DNA of 64,000 nt, taken from Azospirillum sp. (GTDB lineage Bacteria > Pseudomonadota > Alphaproteobacteria > Azospirillales > Azospirillaceae). The notes under the pieces are model-generated. The model was given only the letters and a program-made list of their open reading frames with translations, searched no databases and was not told where the DNA came from. The translations under genes were made by a program, and so were the position numbers. Numbering within the stretch: position 1 is the stretch's first letter; each line of letters starts with the position of its first letter. Location: the NCBI GenBank assembly GCA_027486405.1, contig JAIXPD010000078.1, forward strand, positions 97,752 to 161,751. Reading direction: 5' to 3'. Shown in pieces: positions 42,355-50,875 of the stretch.

Positions 42355-43958
42355 TGCACCTGCGCCATCAGGCTGACGCCCCGGACGACGATCCGCGCGC
42401 CGTCGCGCACGCCGTTGACGATCAGCACCGTTTGGGCGTCGATGTCCTGGGTTTGCACCGGGTGGGAGACGAAGGTCTCGGCGTCGGTCTGTTCCCACAC
42501 CTGTTGCACGCCGTCGGCCCCGACGGAGATGGCGGCGCGCGGGACCGGCAGGCCGCGTTGGGTCTGCCGTTCCTCCCGCAGCAGGATCGCCGCCGGACGG
42601 CCGACGCGCAGCCCCTTGGGCGGGGAATCGATGCGGAACAGCATCGGCGTGGATTGCTGGCGCACCGCCGGGCCGCTGCCGACGTAGGTGACGTTCAGGG
42701 TCTGGCCTTCCGGCGTGCGGGCGGTGGCGGTGATGCCGGGTTGGGTGTCGGACGCGATCTGCGGGTCGGGAACGCTGGCCTCGATCCACAGCAGCGACGG
42801 GTTGACGATGTCGAACACCATTTCCCCCGGCTGGGCCACCCGCCCGGCGACGGCGGTGGAGGCGGCGATCACCCCGTCGATGGGTGCCCGCAGATACTCT
42901 TGCGTCTTCAGCATCGGCAGCAGCGCCGCGCGTTCCTGGCGCAGCCCGTCCAGGCGGATTTCCATCTGGATGATCTTGCCCTCGCGGAAGGGGACGAAGC
43001 TGAACTGCTTCATCATCTCGATGCTTTCGGCGGTCTGCCGGATCTCGTGGGTCAGGCGGGCGACCTCGCGCCGCACCTGGCTGCGGTCCACCACCCCCAC
43101 CACCGGGGTGATGGTGGCGAGGATCTGGCCCTTGCGCACGCTGTCGCCCAGCACCGGCAGGCCGGTGTCCGGCGCGTCGATCCGGCCCGTGACCCCGGCC
43201 TGGACCTGACCATGGGCCTGGGGATCGGGGATCACCCGGCCGTTCAGCTTGATGCCCGCCCGGATCTCCGTTTCGGTCAGGCGCTGGGTCCGCACCTCGA
43301 ACATGCGTTGCAGGGTCTTGGGCACGAAATAGGAACCATCGGCGTTGCGGGACGACCGGTCGTAGATCAGGTTCGCCAGCAGGCCGGGGGCGATGGGCTT
43401 GAGGGTGGGGGAGGGGGGCGGTTCGTCCGCCGCGCCGGCGTCGCCGTCGGCTGGTCCTGCCGGAGCGGCGGCGGGCGTTGTGGCGGCGATGGCCGCCGGG
43501 GATGGGGGGATGGCCGCTGCGGCCTTGTCGGTTGCCGGTGGGGGCGTCGGCGTGTCGCCGGTCTTGGATAGGGCGATGGGATCGACGTAGTCGGGCCGGT
43601 CGAGCGGTGTGGCGTTGATGCCGATCATGTAGGCGGTTTCGTACAGCGCCTGCCCGACCCCGGCATAGACCGACGCGGCGGTGTCCGCCGCCGCCCAAAA
43701 GGCCCAAGACCCGGTGTCATAGACCGACCGCGCGGCGGCGTTCACCGCCTGCGCGGCGCTGTCCAGCCCGGTTCCGCCCGCGCCGTCCGCTGTGGTGGCG
43801 ACCGGTGCGGCGGCTGCGGGCGCTGCCGGTCCTGGGGGGGCGGTCTGGCTGGTCGCAGCGGCATCGGCTTGCGGGACCGCCACCAGCAGCGTCAGCGCCA
43901 CCCCGACCATCCGCAAGGCGTTCCGTCGCTCATCGTGTTTGGGCATCGTGTTCGTCAT
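42351..43958 (-). CDS. RND efflux periplasmic adaptor (HlyD/membrane fusion protein family)
   Basis: A 535-residue periplasmic adaptor. A signal peptide (about residues 15-35) precedes a long, low-complexity Ala/Pro-rich N-terminal extension to about residue 195, which is unusual for the family. The lipoyl/hairpin/beta-barrel core follows: G-V-T-G-R-I-D-A-P and R-A-P-I-D-G-V-I-A halves of the lipoyl domain flank a coiled coil rich in Gln/Glu/Arg. It links the RND subunit to an outer-membrane channel encoded elsewhere. The ATG is used in place of a TTG five codons upstream; no clear ribosome site is visible for either. Confidence 0.87.
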   Translation of the reverse strand: MTNTMPKHDERRNALRMVGVALTLLVAVPQADAAATSQTAPPGPAAPAAAAPVATTADGAGGTGLDSAAQAVNAAARSVYDTGSWAFWAAADTAASVYAGVGQALYETAYMIGINATPLDRPDYVDPIALSKTGDTPTPPPATDKAAAAIPPSPAAIAATTPAAAPAGPADGDAGAADEPPPSPTLKPIAPGLLANLIYDRSSRNADGSYFVPKTLQRMFEVRTQRLTETEIRAGIKLNGRVIPDPQAHGQVQAGVTGRIDAPDTGLPVLGDSVRKGQILATITPVVGVVDRSQVRREVARLTHEIRQTAESIEMMKQFSFVPFREGKIIQMEIRLDGLRQERAALLPMLKTQEYLRAPIDGVIAASTAVAGRVAQPGEMVFDIVNPSLLWIEASVPDPQIASDTQPGITATARTPEGQTLNVTYVGSGPAVRQQSTPMLFRIDSPPKGLRVGRPAAILLREERQTQRGLPVPRAAISVGADGVQQVWEQTDAETFVSHPVQTQDIDAQTVLIVNGVRDGARIVVRGVSLMAQVQ

Positions 43959-44118
43959 GATCGGGGCTGTCAAAAGGGCGGGGCGGGCGTTCGGTTGGAT
44001 TCGTTCCGGCTATCAATCACATAACTGTGGCGATTTGTCTTGTGGGCTGTCAATCCGGCGGGGTGGGGCGAGCGCGACGCAGGCGGTTTGATCGCCCAAC
44101 GAATCCTCCGCTTGACTG

Positions 44119-44147
44119 ATTAACATGTTAATGTTTAACTCGTTAAC
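44119..44147. promoter_or_regulatory. Double HpaR-type operator between efflux operon and class II aldolase gene
   Basis: ATTAACATGTTAAT (44119-44132) is a perfect 14-bp dyad, followed at 44135-44146 by TTAACTCGTTAA with one central asymmetry. A candidate -35 TTGACT (44112-44117) and weak -10 (44135-44140) for the aldolase gene are overlapped by the sites, as expected for repression. The region is shared with the divergent adaptor gene. Confidence 0.7.
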
Positions 44148-44201
44148 AACAGAGCACACCCCGATCCCACGCCACCCGCGCGCCACCGCCGCACAGAGGA
44201 T

Positions 44202-44975
44202 ATGACGGGAATGACCGACTCCGCCTTCACCCGACCCGCCCGCTTCAGCCCCGAGGAATGGGAGGCCCGCGTCCAGTTGGCCGCCGCCTACCGCATCTTC
44301 GATCATCTCGGTTGGACCGAACTGATCTACAATCATATTTCGTTGCGCGTGCCAGGGCCGGACGCCCATTTCCTCATCAACCCCTTCGGGTTGCATTACA
44401 GCGAGGTCTGCGCCTCCAATCTGGTCAAGGTCGATGCCGATGGGTCGATCATCGGGCATTCCGATTGGCCGATCAACCCGGCGGGCTTCACCTTCCACGG
44501 GGCGATCCACGCCACGCTGCCGGACGCCCATTGCGTGATGCACGTCCACACCACGCCGACGCAGGCCGTGTGCTGCCTGAAGGACGGGTTGAGCTTCACC
44601 AACTTCTACGCCGCCCAGCTTTACGGCAAGATCGCCTATCATGAGTTCGAGGGCATCACCGTCCACCGCGACGAGGGTGCCCGCATCCTGGCCAGCGCCC
44701 AGGGCAAGCCGGTGCTGATGCTGCGCAACCACGGCCCCGTGACCATCGGATTCTCGCTGCCGCAGGCCTTTTCCCTGATGTGGCTGTTCACCCGGGCCTG
44801 CGAAGTGCAGCTCGCCACCCAATCGATGGGGGAGGCGACGCCGATTCCGGTCGCGGTCCTGGAAAAATGCGTGCGGGATTCGCTGAACTTCGATCCGAAA
44901 TTCGGCGCGGGGCAGGACGCCTTTTCCGCGCTGCAACGGATCGTCGACCGGGTCGATCCCACCTACCGCCGCTGA
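44202..44975 (+). CDS. Class II aldolase/adducin family protein
   Basis: A 257-residue protein of the zinc class II aldolase/adducin fold. Metal-ligand regions are H-V-H-T-T-P (near residue 112) and R-N-H-G-P-V near residue 172, and the oligomer segment Y-N-H-I-S-L-R-V-P-G is at residues 43-52. Members cleave or epimerise phosphosugars, but many are uncharacterised and some act on aromatic or keto-acid substrates. Its promoter carries HpaR-type operators, so it probably belongs to the hpa regulon. The step is unknown, because the dedicated hpa aldolase (hpaI) is also present. Confidence 0.82.
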   Translation: MTGMTDSAFTRPARFSPEEWEARVQLAAAYRIFDHLGWTELIYNHISLRVPGPDAHFLINPFGLHYSEVCASNLVKVDADGSIIGHSDWPINPAGFTFHGAIHATLPDAHCVMHVHTTPTQAVCCLKDGLSFTNFYAAQLYGKIAYHEFEGITVHRDEGARILASAQGKPVLMLRNHGPVTIGFSLPQAFSLMWLFTRACEVQLATQSMGEATPIPVAVLEKCVRDSLNFDPKFGAGQDAFSALQRIVDRVDPTYRR

Positions 44976-45052
44976 TCACCCACCCCCGCTGACGCGCCCG
45001 CTCGGGACTCCGGCGGTTTGCGCCGCCGGACGGGAATCGCGCGACCAGATAG

Positions 45053-45064
45053 TTAACGCGTTAA
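45053..45064. promoter_or_regulatory. HpaR-type operator TTAACGCGTTAA upstream of the TRAP-hpa operon
   Basis: A perfect 12-bp palindrome, about 65 bp before the dctP start. It matches the TTAAC-N2-GTTAA pattern upstream of hpaE/hpaR and of the class II aldolase gene. Confidence 0.7.
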
Positions 45065-45129
45065 TAAAAATCCCGCCCTTGGCCACCGGACACCGGCGTG
45101 GCCGGGCGGAACCAGACGGAGGAAACCCC

Positions 45130-46176
45130 ATGATCCGCCTTGCCTTTCCCCGGACCGTCGGCGGCCTGACCCTGGCCGTTGCGCTCGCCGTACCTCTGCT
45201 GCCGCCCACGCTGGCCCGGGCCGAGACGGTGACGTTGAAGATCGCCCATTTCCTGCCGCCCGGTGCCCCGGCGCAAAAGCAGGTGATCGAACCCTGGTGC
45301 GCCACGCTGGCGGCCGATTCCAACAACCAGATCAAATGCCAGATCTTCCCGGCCCTGCAATTGGGCGGCACGGCGGGGCAACTCGTCGATCTGGCCAAGA
45401 ACGGGGTGGCGGACATCGTGTGGACCGCGCCGGGCTATTCGACCGGGCGCTTCCCGGTGATCGAGGCGATGGAACTGCCCTTCATCGTGCGCGACGCGGC
45501 GTCCGGCAGCCGCGCCGTCTGGGATTTCTTCCAGGCCCACGCCGCCAAGGAGTTCGAGGCCTACAAGGTTTTGGCGCTCCATTCCAACGGCGGCGACACC
45601 TTCCACACCGCCGCCAAGCCCATCGCCGGGCCGGACAGCATGAAGGGGCTGAAGATGCGCGCGCCCACCCGCATCAGCGCCAAGACGGTGCAGGCGCTGG
45701 GGGCCACGCCGGTCAACATGCCCCCGGCCCAGGTGACGGAGGCGATCGCCAAGGGGGTGGTCGATGGCGCCATGTCGGCGTGGGAGGTGGTGACGCCGAC
45801 CAAACTCCAGGAAGTCACCAAATTTCACGCCGATCCGCCCAAGGGACAACCCTATTACGCCAGCACGGTCTTGGCCCTGCTGATGAACAAGGCCCGCTAC
45901 GCCGGTCTGTCACCCGACCTTCGGGCGGTGATCGACCGCAACAGCGGCGCGCCGCTGGTCGACCGGTTCGGCGCGGTGTGGGACGGCGTGATCGCCGCCA
46001 CCAAGACGCAGGTGACGGCCGAAGGCGGCGCGGTCGTCGTCCAGACCCCGGCGGACTACGACGCCATGCGCGCCGCCGCCCGTGTGGTGGAGGAGGACTG
46101 GGTGAAGGAGATCGGCGCGCGCGGGGTGGACGGGGCCGCGCTGGTGGCCGCCGCCCGCGCGCTGGCCGCCCGCTGA
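45130..46176 (+). CDS. TRAP transporter substrate-binding protein (DctP) of the hpa operon
   Basis: A 348-residue periplasmic binding protein with a signal peptide ending near A-R-A-E (residue 33). DctP features are K-I-A-H-F-L-P-P-G, the L-K-M-R-A-P-T-R-I segment with the ligand Arg, and V-V-D-G-A-M-S-A-W-E-V. It begins the operon dctPQM-hpaG1G2DFHI, so an aromatic acid such as (di)hydroxyphenylacetate is the likely ligand. GGAGGAAAC precedes the ATG. Confidence 0.9.
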   Translation: MIRLAFPRTVGGLTLAVALAVPLLPPTLARAETVTLKIAHFLPPGAPAQKQVIEPWCATLAADSNNQIKCQIFPALQLGGTAGQLVDLAKNGVADIVWTAPGYSTGRFPVIEAMELPFIVRDAASGSRAVWDFFQAHAAKEFEAYKVLALHSNGGDTFHTAAKPIAGPDSMKGLKMRAPTRISAKTVQALGATPVNMPPAQVTEAIAKGVVDGAMSAWEVVTPTKLQEVTKFHADPPKGQPYYASTVLALLMNKARYAGLSPDLRAVIDRNSGAPLVDRFGAVWDGVIAATKTQVTAEGGAVVVQTPADYDAMRAAARVVEEDWVKEIGARGVDGAALVAAARALAAR

Positions 46177-46212
46177 TCCCCCGCCGATCCGCTTTTGTGG
46201 GAGGGTCCCATC

Positions 46213-46767
46213 ATGCAGGAATCCGTCATGCAGGCCCCACCGGGCGGGGCCGCCGAAGCGCCAGGCGCGCGCGGCCTGGACCGCTGGCTGTTGACCACGG
46301 CGCGCGGCTTCGCGCTGGCCGGGGGCGGTCTGTTCATCGGCCTGATCGGCCTGTCGCTGGTGTCCATCGTCGGGCGCAAGCTGGCCAACGCCCCGATCAC
46401 CGGCGATGTCGAGCTGATGCAGGTCGGCACGGCGGTGGCGGCGTCGGCGCTGCTGCCGCTGTGCACCACGCTGGGCGAGCATCTGCGCGTTGATTTCTTC
46501 AGCGACTTCGCCCCGGCGGCGGTGCGCCGCGCGCTCGACGCCCTGGCCGATCTGCTGCTGGGGCTGGTCGCCCTGCTGCTGGCCTGGCGGACCGGGTTGC
46601 AAACCCTCGACATCCGTGAGGCGGCGGAGGTGACGCCGCTGCTGGGCCTGCCGCTGTGGCTGCCGATGGCGGCGATGATCCCCAGCCTGACGCTGGTCGC
46701 CCTGTGCGCCCTGGCGCGCGGTTGGCGCGACCTGACCGCCCCCCGTCTGACGGAGGCGCTGTCATGA
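46213..46767 (+). CDS. TRAP transporter small membrane subunit (DctQ) of the hpa operon
   Basis: A 184-residue protein with four hydrophobic helices and a conserved V-E-L-M-Q-V-G-T-A-V-A-A-S-A-L-L-P region, typical of DctQ. GGGAGGG precedes the ATG at 46213. It pairs with the DctM encoded next, whose start overlaps its stop. Confidence 0.88.
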   Translation: MQESVMQAPPGGAAEAPGARGLDRWLLTTARGFALAGGGLFIGLIGLSLVSIVGRKLANAPITGDVELMQVGTAVAASALLPLCTTLGEHLRVDFFSDFAPAAVRRALDALADLLLGLVALLLAWRTGLQTLDIREAAEVTPLLGLPLWLPMAAMIPSLTLVALCALARGWRDLTAPRLTEALS

Positions 46768-48095
46768 GCGGCACGGCCATCGGATTGATCGGTTTCGGCG
46801 GGTTGCTGGGGATGCTGGCGCTGCGCGTGCACATCGGTGTGGCCATGTTCATCGCCGGGGCCGGGATTTACCTGACCATCAACGGCGGGGAGAGCGCCGC
46901 CCTGCTGTTCACCCTGAACACGCTGACCTTTGCCCGGCTGTCGAACTATGACCTGTCGGTGATTCCGCTGTTCCTGCTGATGGGGCAGTTTGCCACCCAT
47001 GGCGGCCTGTCGCGGGCGCTGTTCAAGGCGGCGGGGGCGTTGATCGGCCATTGGCGCGGCGGTCTGGCCATGGCCTCCACGGCGGCCTGCGCGGCCTTCG
47101 GCGCGATCTGCGGCTCGTCGCTGGCGACCGCCGCCACCATGGGGCAGGTGGCGTTGCCGGAGTTGCAGCGTCACGGGTATTCCGGGCGGCTGGCCACCGG
47201 CACGCTGGCGGCCAGCGGCACGCTCGGCATCCTCATCCCGCCGTCGGTCCCGCTGGTGGTTTATGCGGTGCTGACGCAGGAATCCATCGGCAAGCTGTTC
47301 GTCGCCGCCGTGGTTCCGGGGATTCTCGCCGCGCTCGGCTATCTGGCGGTGATCGCGCTGATCGTGCGGCGCGACCCCGCCGCCGGTCCGGCCAGCGCGC
47401 CGGTCCCCTGGGGGGCGCGGCTGCGCGCGCAACTCAACGTGCTGCCGGTGGCGCTGGTCTTTCTGGTGGTGATCGTCGGCATCTATGACGGCTGGGCCAA
47501 CCCGACCGAGGCCGCCTCCATCGGGGCCGCCGCCTGCGGCATCATCGCGGTGCTGTCGGGCGGCATGGGCTGGCGCGAGCTGGTCGCCAGCGTCTACGGC
47601 ACGGCGCAGGCCACCGCCATGATCTTCCTGGTGCTGATCGGGGCCGATCTGCTGAATTCGGCGCTGGCGGTGTCGCAGATGCCGGTGGAGCTGGCCGCCT
47701 GGGTGCGCGACAGCGGGATGCCGCCGCTGTTGGTGCTGTTCACCATCATCGGCGTCTACATCCTGTTGGGCTGCGTCATGGATTCGCTGGCGATGATCCT
47801 GCTGACCGTGCCGATCTTCTACCCGATGGTGATGGGGTTGGAGTTTTTCGGCCTGTCGGTGGCCGACAAGTCGGTGTGGTTCGGCATCCTCGCCCTGATG
47901 GTGGTGGAAATTGGGCTGGTCCACCCGCCGGTCGGCATGAACCTGTACGTCATCAACCGGTTGGCCAAGGGCGTGCCGATGCGGGAAACGGCGCTGGGCG
48001 TGCTGCCCTTTCTGGCGTCGGACCTGTTGCGCATCCTGCTGCTGGTCTTCTGCCCGGGCGTCTGCCTGTGGCTGGTCCGCGTGATCGGAGGCTGA
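46764..48095 (+). CDS. TRAP transporter large membrane subunit (DctM) of the hpa operon
   Basis: A 443-residue, about 12-helix DctM permease. Visible family segments are S-V-I-P-L-F-L-L-M-G-Q-F-A, I-L-I-P-P-S-V-P-L-V, and V-E-I-G-L-V-H-P-P-V-G-M-N. The ATGA overlap with dctQ shows coupling. It would import the aromatic growth substrate using the sodium gradient. Confidence 0.9.
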   Translation: MSGTAIGLIGFGGLLGMLALRVHIGVAMFIAGAGIYLTINGGESAALLFTLNTLTFARLSNYDLSVIPLFLLMGQFATHGGLSRALFKAAGALIGHWRGGLAMASTAACAAFGAICGSSLATAATMGQVALPELQRHGYSGRLATGTLAASGTLGILIPPSVPLVVYAVLTQESIGKLFVAAVVPGILAALGYLAVIALIVRRDPAAGPASAPVPWGARLRAQLNVLPVALVFLVVIVGIYDGWANPTEAASIGAAACGIIAVLSGGMGWRELVASVYGTAQATAMIFLVLIGADLLNSALAVSQMPVELAAWVRDSGMPPLLVLFTIIGVYILLGCVMDSLAMILLTVPIFYPMVMGLEFFGLSVADKSVWFGILALMVVEIGLVHPPVGMNLYVINRLAKGVPMRETALGVLPFLASDLLRILLLVFCPGVCLWLVRVIGG

Positions 48096-48102
48096 TTCCC
48101 CC

Positions 48103-48132
48103 ATGACATCGCATCCCATGACATCGCATTCC
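48103..48132 (+). repeat. 15-bp direct duplication at the hpaG1 start codon
   Basis: ATGACATCGCATCCC (48103-48117) is followed by ATGACATCGCATTCC (48118-48132), then a third ATG. The duplication adds five residues (M-T-S-H-P, M-T-S-H-S) and two extra in-frame start codons at increasing distance from the ribosome site. Confidence 0.85.
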
Positions 48133-48783
48133 ATGATACCGCCGAATCCGGGCACGCTGTACGGCGTGATCCTGAACGACCGTCCGTCGCTGGAGCGGCT
48201 GGGAACGGCCCTGAGCGAACCGCCCTACGCCGCCCCGCCCAAGGCCCCGGTGCTCTACATCAAACCCCGCAACACCCACGCCGGGCCGGGGGCGGTGGTG
48301 GTCCCGCCGCGCGGGGCCGACCGGCTGGAGCTGGCCGCCACGCTGGGGCTGGTGATGGGCCGCGACGCCACCGCCGTGACGGAGGCCGACGCGTTGGACG
48401 CGGTGGCGGGCCTGCGCCCGGTGCTGGACGTCAGCCTGCCCAACCCGGTGGTTTACCGCCCGCCGGTGCGCGAACGCTGCTTTGACGGATCTTGCCCGAT
48501 GGGGCCGGTGGTCGCCTTTGACCGGGGGCGCGATCTGGCCGCGTTCACCCTGCGCACGCGGGTCAACGGCGCGGTTGTGGCCGAACGCCGCCTGTCCGAT
48601 CTGGTGCGCCCGGCCGCCCGGCTGCTGGCCGACGTCACCGCCTTCATGACGCTGCGGGCGGGCGACATCCTGACGCTGGGCATCGCGTTGAACGGGCCGC
48701 AGGCCGGTCCCGGCGACCGCGTGTCGCTGGAGATCGACGGCTTTGCCCCGCTGGAGATTCGGATCGGAGACAGCACGCCATGA
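48103..48783 (+). CDS. hpaG1: 4-hydroxyphenylacetate pathway decarboxylase/isomerase subunit HpaG1
   Basis: A 226-residue FAH-family protein matching the N-terminal half of the fused enterobacterial HpaG. Visible segments are P-V-L-Y-I-K-P-R-N-T, the C-F-D-G-S-C-P-M-G-P region and A-G-D-I-L-T-L-G near the end. With HpaG2 it acts on 5-oxo-pent-3-ene-1,2,5-tricarboxylate, decarboxylating it to 2-hydroxyhepta-2,4-diene-1,7-dioate. Here the halves are separate genes with overlapping ends, as in pseudomonads. The first 10 codons contain a 15-bp duplication giving three ATGs; the first has CGGAGG about 10 nt upstream. Confidence 0.85.
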   Translation: MTSHPMTSHSMIPPNPGTLYGVILNDRPSLERLGTALSEPPYAAPPKAPVLYIKPRNTHAGPGAVVVPPRGADRLELAATLGLVMGRDATAVTEADALDAVAGLRPVLDVSLPNPVVYRPPVRERCFDGSCPMGPVVAFDRGRDLAAFTLRTRVNGAVVAERRLSDLVRPAARLLADVTAFMTLRAGDILTLGIALNGPQAGPGDRVSLEIDGFAPLEIRIGDSTP

Positions 48784-49529
48784 AACACGCCCGCATCCGT
48801 TACGAGGGAACCCTTCACACCGCCACCTCCGCCGATGGCGTGGCCCTGCGTCTGGCCGACGGCCGTGTCATCGCCGCCGACGCGGTGGAGGCGTGGTTGC
48901 CGCCGGTCGAACCGGGGACCATCTTCGCCCTTGGCCTCAATTACGCCGATCACGCCAAGGAGCTGGCCTTCAAACCGCCGGAAACGCCGCTGGTCTTCCT
49001 GAAGGGGCCGACCGCGCTGATCGGCCACCGCGCCACCACCACCCGCCCCGCCGGGGTCGCCTTCATGCATTACGAATGCGAACTGGCGGTGGTGATCGGC
49101 CAGACCGCGCGCGACGTCCCGCGCGAGCGCGCTTATGAGGTGGTCGCCGGCTACAGCGTGGCCAACGATTACGCCATCCGCGATTATCTGGAAAACTACT
49201 ACCGCCCGAATCTGCGGGTGAAGAACCGCGACGGGGCGACGCCGCTCGGCCCCTGGCTGGTGGACGCCGCCGACGTGCCCAACCCGATGGATCTGCGGCT
49301 GTGCACGCGGGTCAACGGGGTGGAAACCCAATCCGGCAGCACGCGCGACATGATTTTCGACGTGCCGCACCTGATCGCCTACCTCTCGTCCCTGATGACC
49401 CTGTCGCCGGGCGACGTGATCCTGACCGGCACGCCGGACGGTCTGGCCGATGTCCGGCCCGGCGACCATGTGGTGACGGAGATCGAGGGGATCGGCTGCC
49501 TGGACAACACCATCGTCGCCGACCGCTGA
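48780..49529 (+). CDS. hpaG2: 4-hydroxyphenylacetate pathway decarboxylase/isomerase subunit HpaG2
   Basis: A 249-residue FAH-superfamily enzyme corresponding to the catalytic C-terminal half of HpaG. Features are L-G-L-N-Y-A-D-H-A-K-E-L, V-F-L-K-G-P-T, the metal-binding E-C-E-L-A-V-V-I-G and V-A-N-D-Y-A-I-R-D, and G-D-V-I-L-T-G-T-P-D-G-L. The start overlaps the hpaG1 stop. Together they carry out decarboxylation and isomerisation in homoprotocatechuate breakdown. Confidence 0.9.
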   Translation: MKHARIRYEGTLHTATSADGVALRLADGRVIAADAVEAWLPPVEPGTIFALGLNYADHAKELAFKPPETPLVFLKGPTALIGHRATTTRPAGVAFMHYECELAVVIGQTARDVPRERAYEVVAGYSVANDYAIRDYLENYYRPNLRVKNRDGATPLGPWLVDAADVPNPMDLRLCTRVNGVETQSGSTRDMIFDVPHLIAYLSSLMTLSPGDVILTGTPDGLADVRPGDHVVTEIEGIGCLDNTIVADR

Positions 49530-49589
49530 CCATCCCTCCCCAACCATTCTTTTCAAGAACAACACCCATCAAAAAACACGAGGAACGCC

Positions 49590-50438
49590 ATGGGAACGCT
49601 CGCTCTCGCCGCCAAGATCACGCATGTGCCGTCGATGTATCTGTCGGAGCTGGACGGCCCGCACAAGGGATGCCGGGCCGCCGCCATCGCCGGGCACCAG
49701 GAAATCGGCCGCCGCTGCCGCGCCCTGGGCGTCGACACCATCGTGGTGTTCGACACCCATTGGCTGGTGAATTCCGGCTATCACATCAATTGCGCCCCGC
49801 GTTTCGAGGGCGTCTACACCAGCAACGAGCTGCCGCACTTCATCAAGAATCTGCCCTACGCCTATCCCGGCAACCCGGAGTTGGGGCATCTGCTGGCCGA
49901 CGCCGTCACCGCCGCCGGGGTGCGCACCCGCGCCCATGCCGACACCACCCTGACGCTGGAATACGGCACGCTCGTGCCGATGCGCTACATGAACGAGGAT
50001 CAGCGCTTCAAGGTCGTGTCGGTCTCCGCGCTCTGCACCGTGCATGATCTGAAGGACAGCGCCACGCTGGGCCGCGCCGTCCGCCGCGCGATCGAGGAGG
50101 AGTATGACGGCACGGTGGCGATCTTCGCCAGCGGTTCGCTGTCCCACCGCTTCGCGCAGAACGGCGTGTCGGAAGAGTATCTGCACAAGATGTGGGATCC
50201 GTTCCTGGAGCAGGTGGACCGCCGCGTCGTCGATCTGTGGACGCAGGGCGATTGGGCGACCTTCACCGCCATGCTGCCGATGTACGCCGAAAAATGCTGG
50301 GGCGAGGGCAACATGCACGACACCGCCATGCTGTTCGGCGCGCTGGGCTGGGACCAGTACCGGGGCACGGTGGACATCGTGACGCCCTATTTCCCGTCGT
50401 CGGGCACCGGCCAGATCAACGCGGTGTTTTCGGTCTGA
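49590..50438 (+). CDS. hpaD: 3,4-dihydroxyphenylacetate 2,3-dioxygenase
   Basis: A 282-residue extradiol dioxygenase of the LigB-type HpaD family. Iron-ligand candidates are His12 (K-I-T-H-V-P), His57 (F-D-T-H-W) and the Glu in W-G-E-G-N-M-H-D. It opens the homoprotocatechuate ring to 5-carboxymethyl-2-hydroxymuconate semialdehyde, the substrate of hpaE. GAGGAACGCC precedes the ATG. This gene is the most specific marker of the pathway. Confidence 0.93.
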   Translation: MGTLALAAKITHVPSMYLSELDGPHKGCRAAAIAGHQEIGRRCRALGVDTIVVFDTHWLVNSGYHINCAPRFEGVYTSNELPHFIKNLPYAYPGNPELGHLLADAVTAAGVRTRAHADTTLTLEYGTLVPMRYMNEDQRFKVVSVSALCTVHDLKDSATLGRAVRRAIEEEYDGTVAIFASGSLSHRFAQNGVSEEYLHKMWDPFLEQVDRRVVDLWTQGDWATFTAMLPMYAEKCWGEGNMHDTAMLFGALGWDQYRGTVDIVTPYFPSSGTGQINAVFSV

Positions 50439-50479
50439 CGGCTGCGACCGTCCGTCCCTGTCACGAAAAGGTCCTCGCC

Positions 50480-50866
50480 ATGCCGCATCTCATCGTCGAA
50501 CACACCGACAATCTGGGCGAAGACGCCGCCATCCCCGATCTGTTGCGCAAGGCCAACGCCGTGCTGATCGCGCAGAGCGGGGTGTTTCCCATTGGCGGCA
50601 TCCGGTCGCGCGCCATTCGTCTGACCGATTACTGCGTGGCCGACGGCACGGCGGACGACGCCTTTGTCCATCTGACCCTGAAAATCGGGGCCGGACGCAG
50701 CGCGGCGCAGAAGCAGGCGGCGGGCGACGCCCTGTTCGCCATGGTCACGGCGCATTTCGCCGCCCTGTACGCCCGCCGCCCGCTGGCCCTGTCGCTGGAG
50801 ATCCAGGAGTTCAGCGAGGCCGGAACCTGGAAGCAGAACAACATCCACGCCCGTTACAAGAAGTAA
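50480..50866 (+). CDS. hpaF: 5-carboxymethyl-2-hydroxymuconate delta-isomerase
   Basis: A 128-residue tautomerase-superfamily protein. It starts M-P-H-L-I-V-E-H, so Pro2 is available as catalytic base after Met removal, and ends E-I-Q-E-F-S-E-A-G-T-W-K-Q-N-N-I-H. Both match CHMI (HpaF) proteins. It isomerises the product of HpaE before decarboxylation by HpaG. AAAAGGTCC lies upstream of the ATG. Confidence 0.92.
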   Translation: MPHLIVEHTDNLGEDAAIPDLLRKANAVLIAQSGVFPIGGIRSRAIRLTDYCVADGTADDAFVHLTLKIGAGRSAAQKQAAGDALFAMVTAHFAALYARRPLALSLEIQEFSEAGTWKQNNIHARYKK

Positions 50867-50875
50867 GGACACGCC

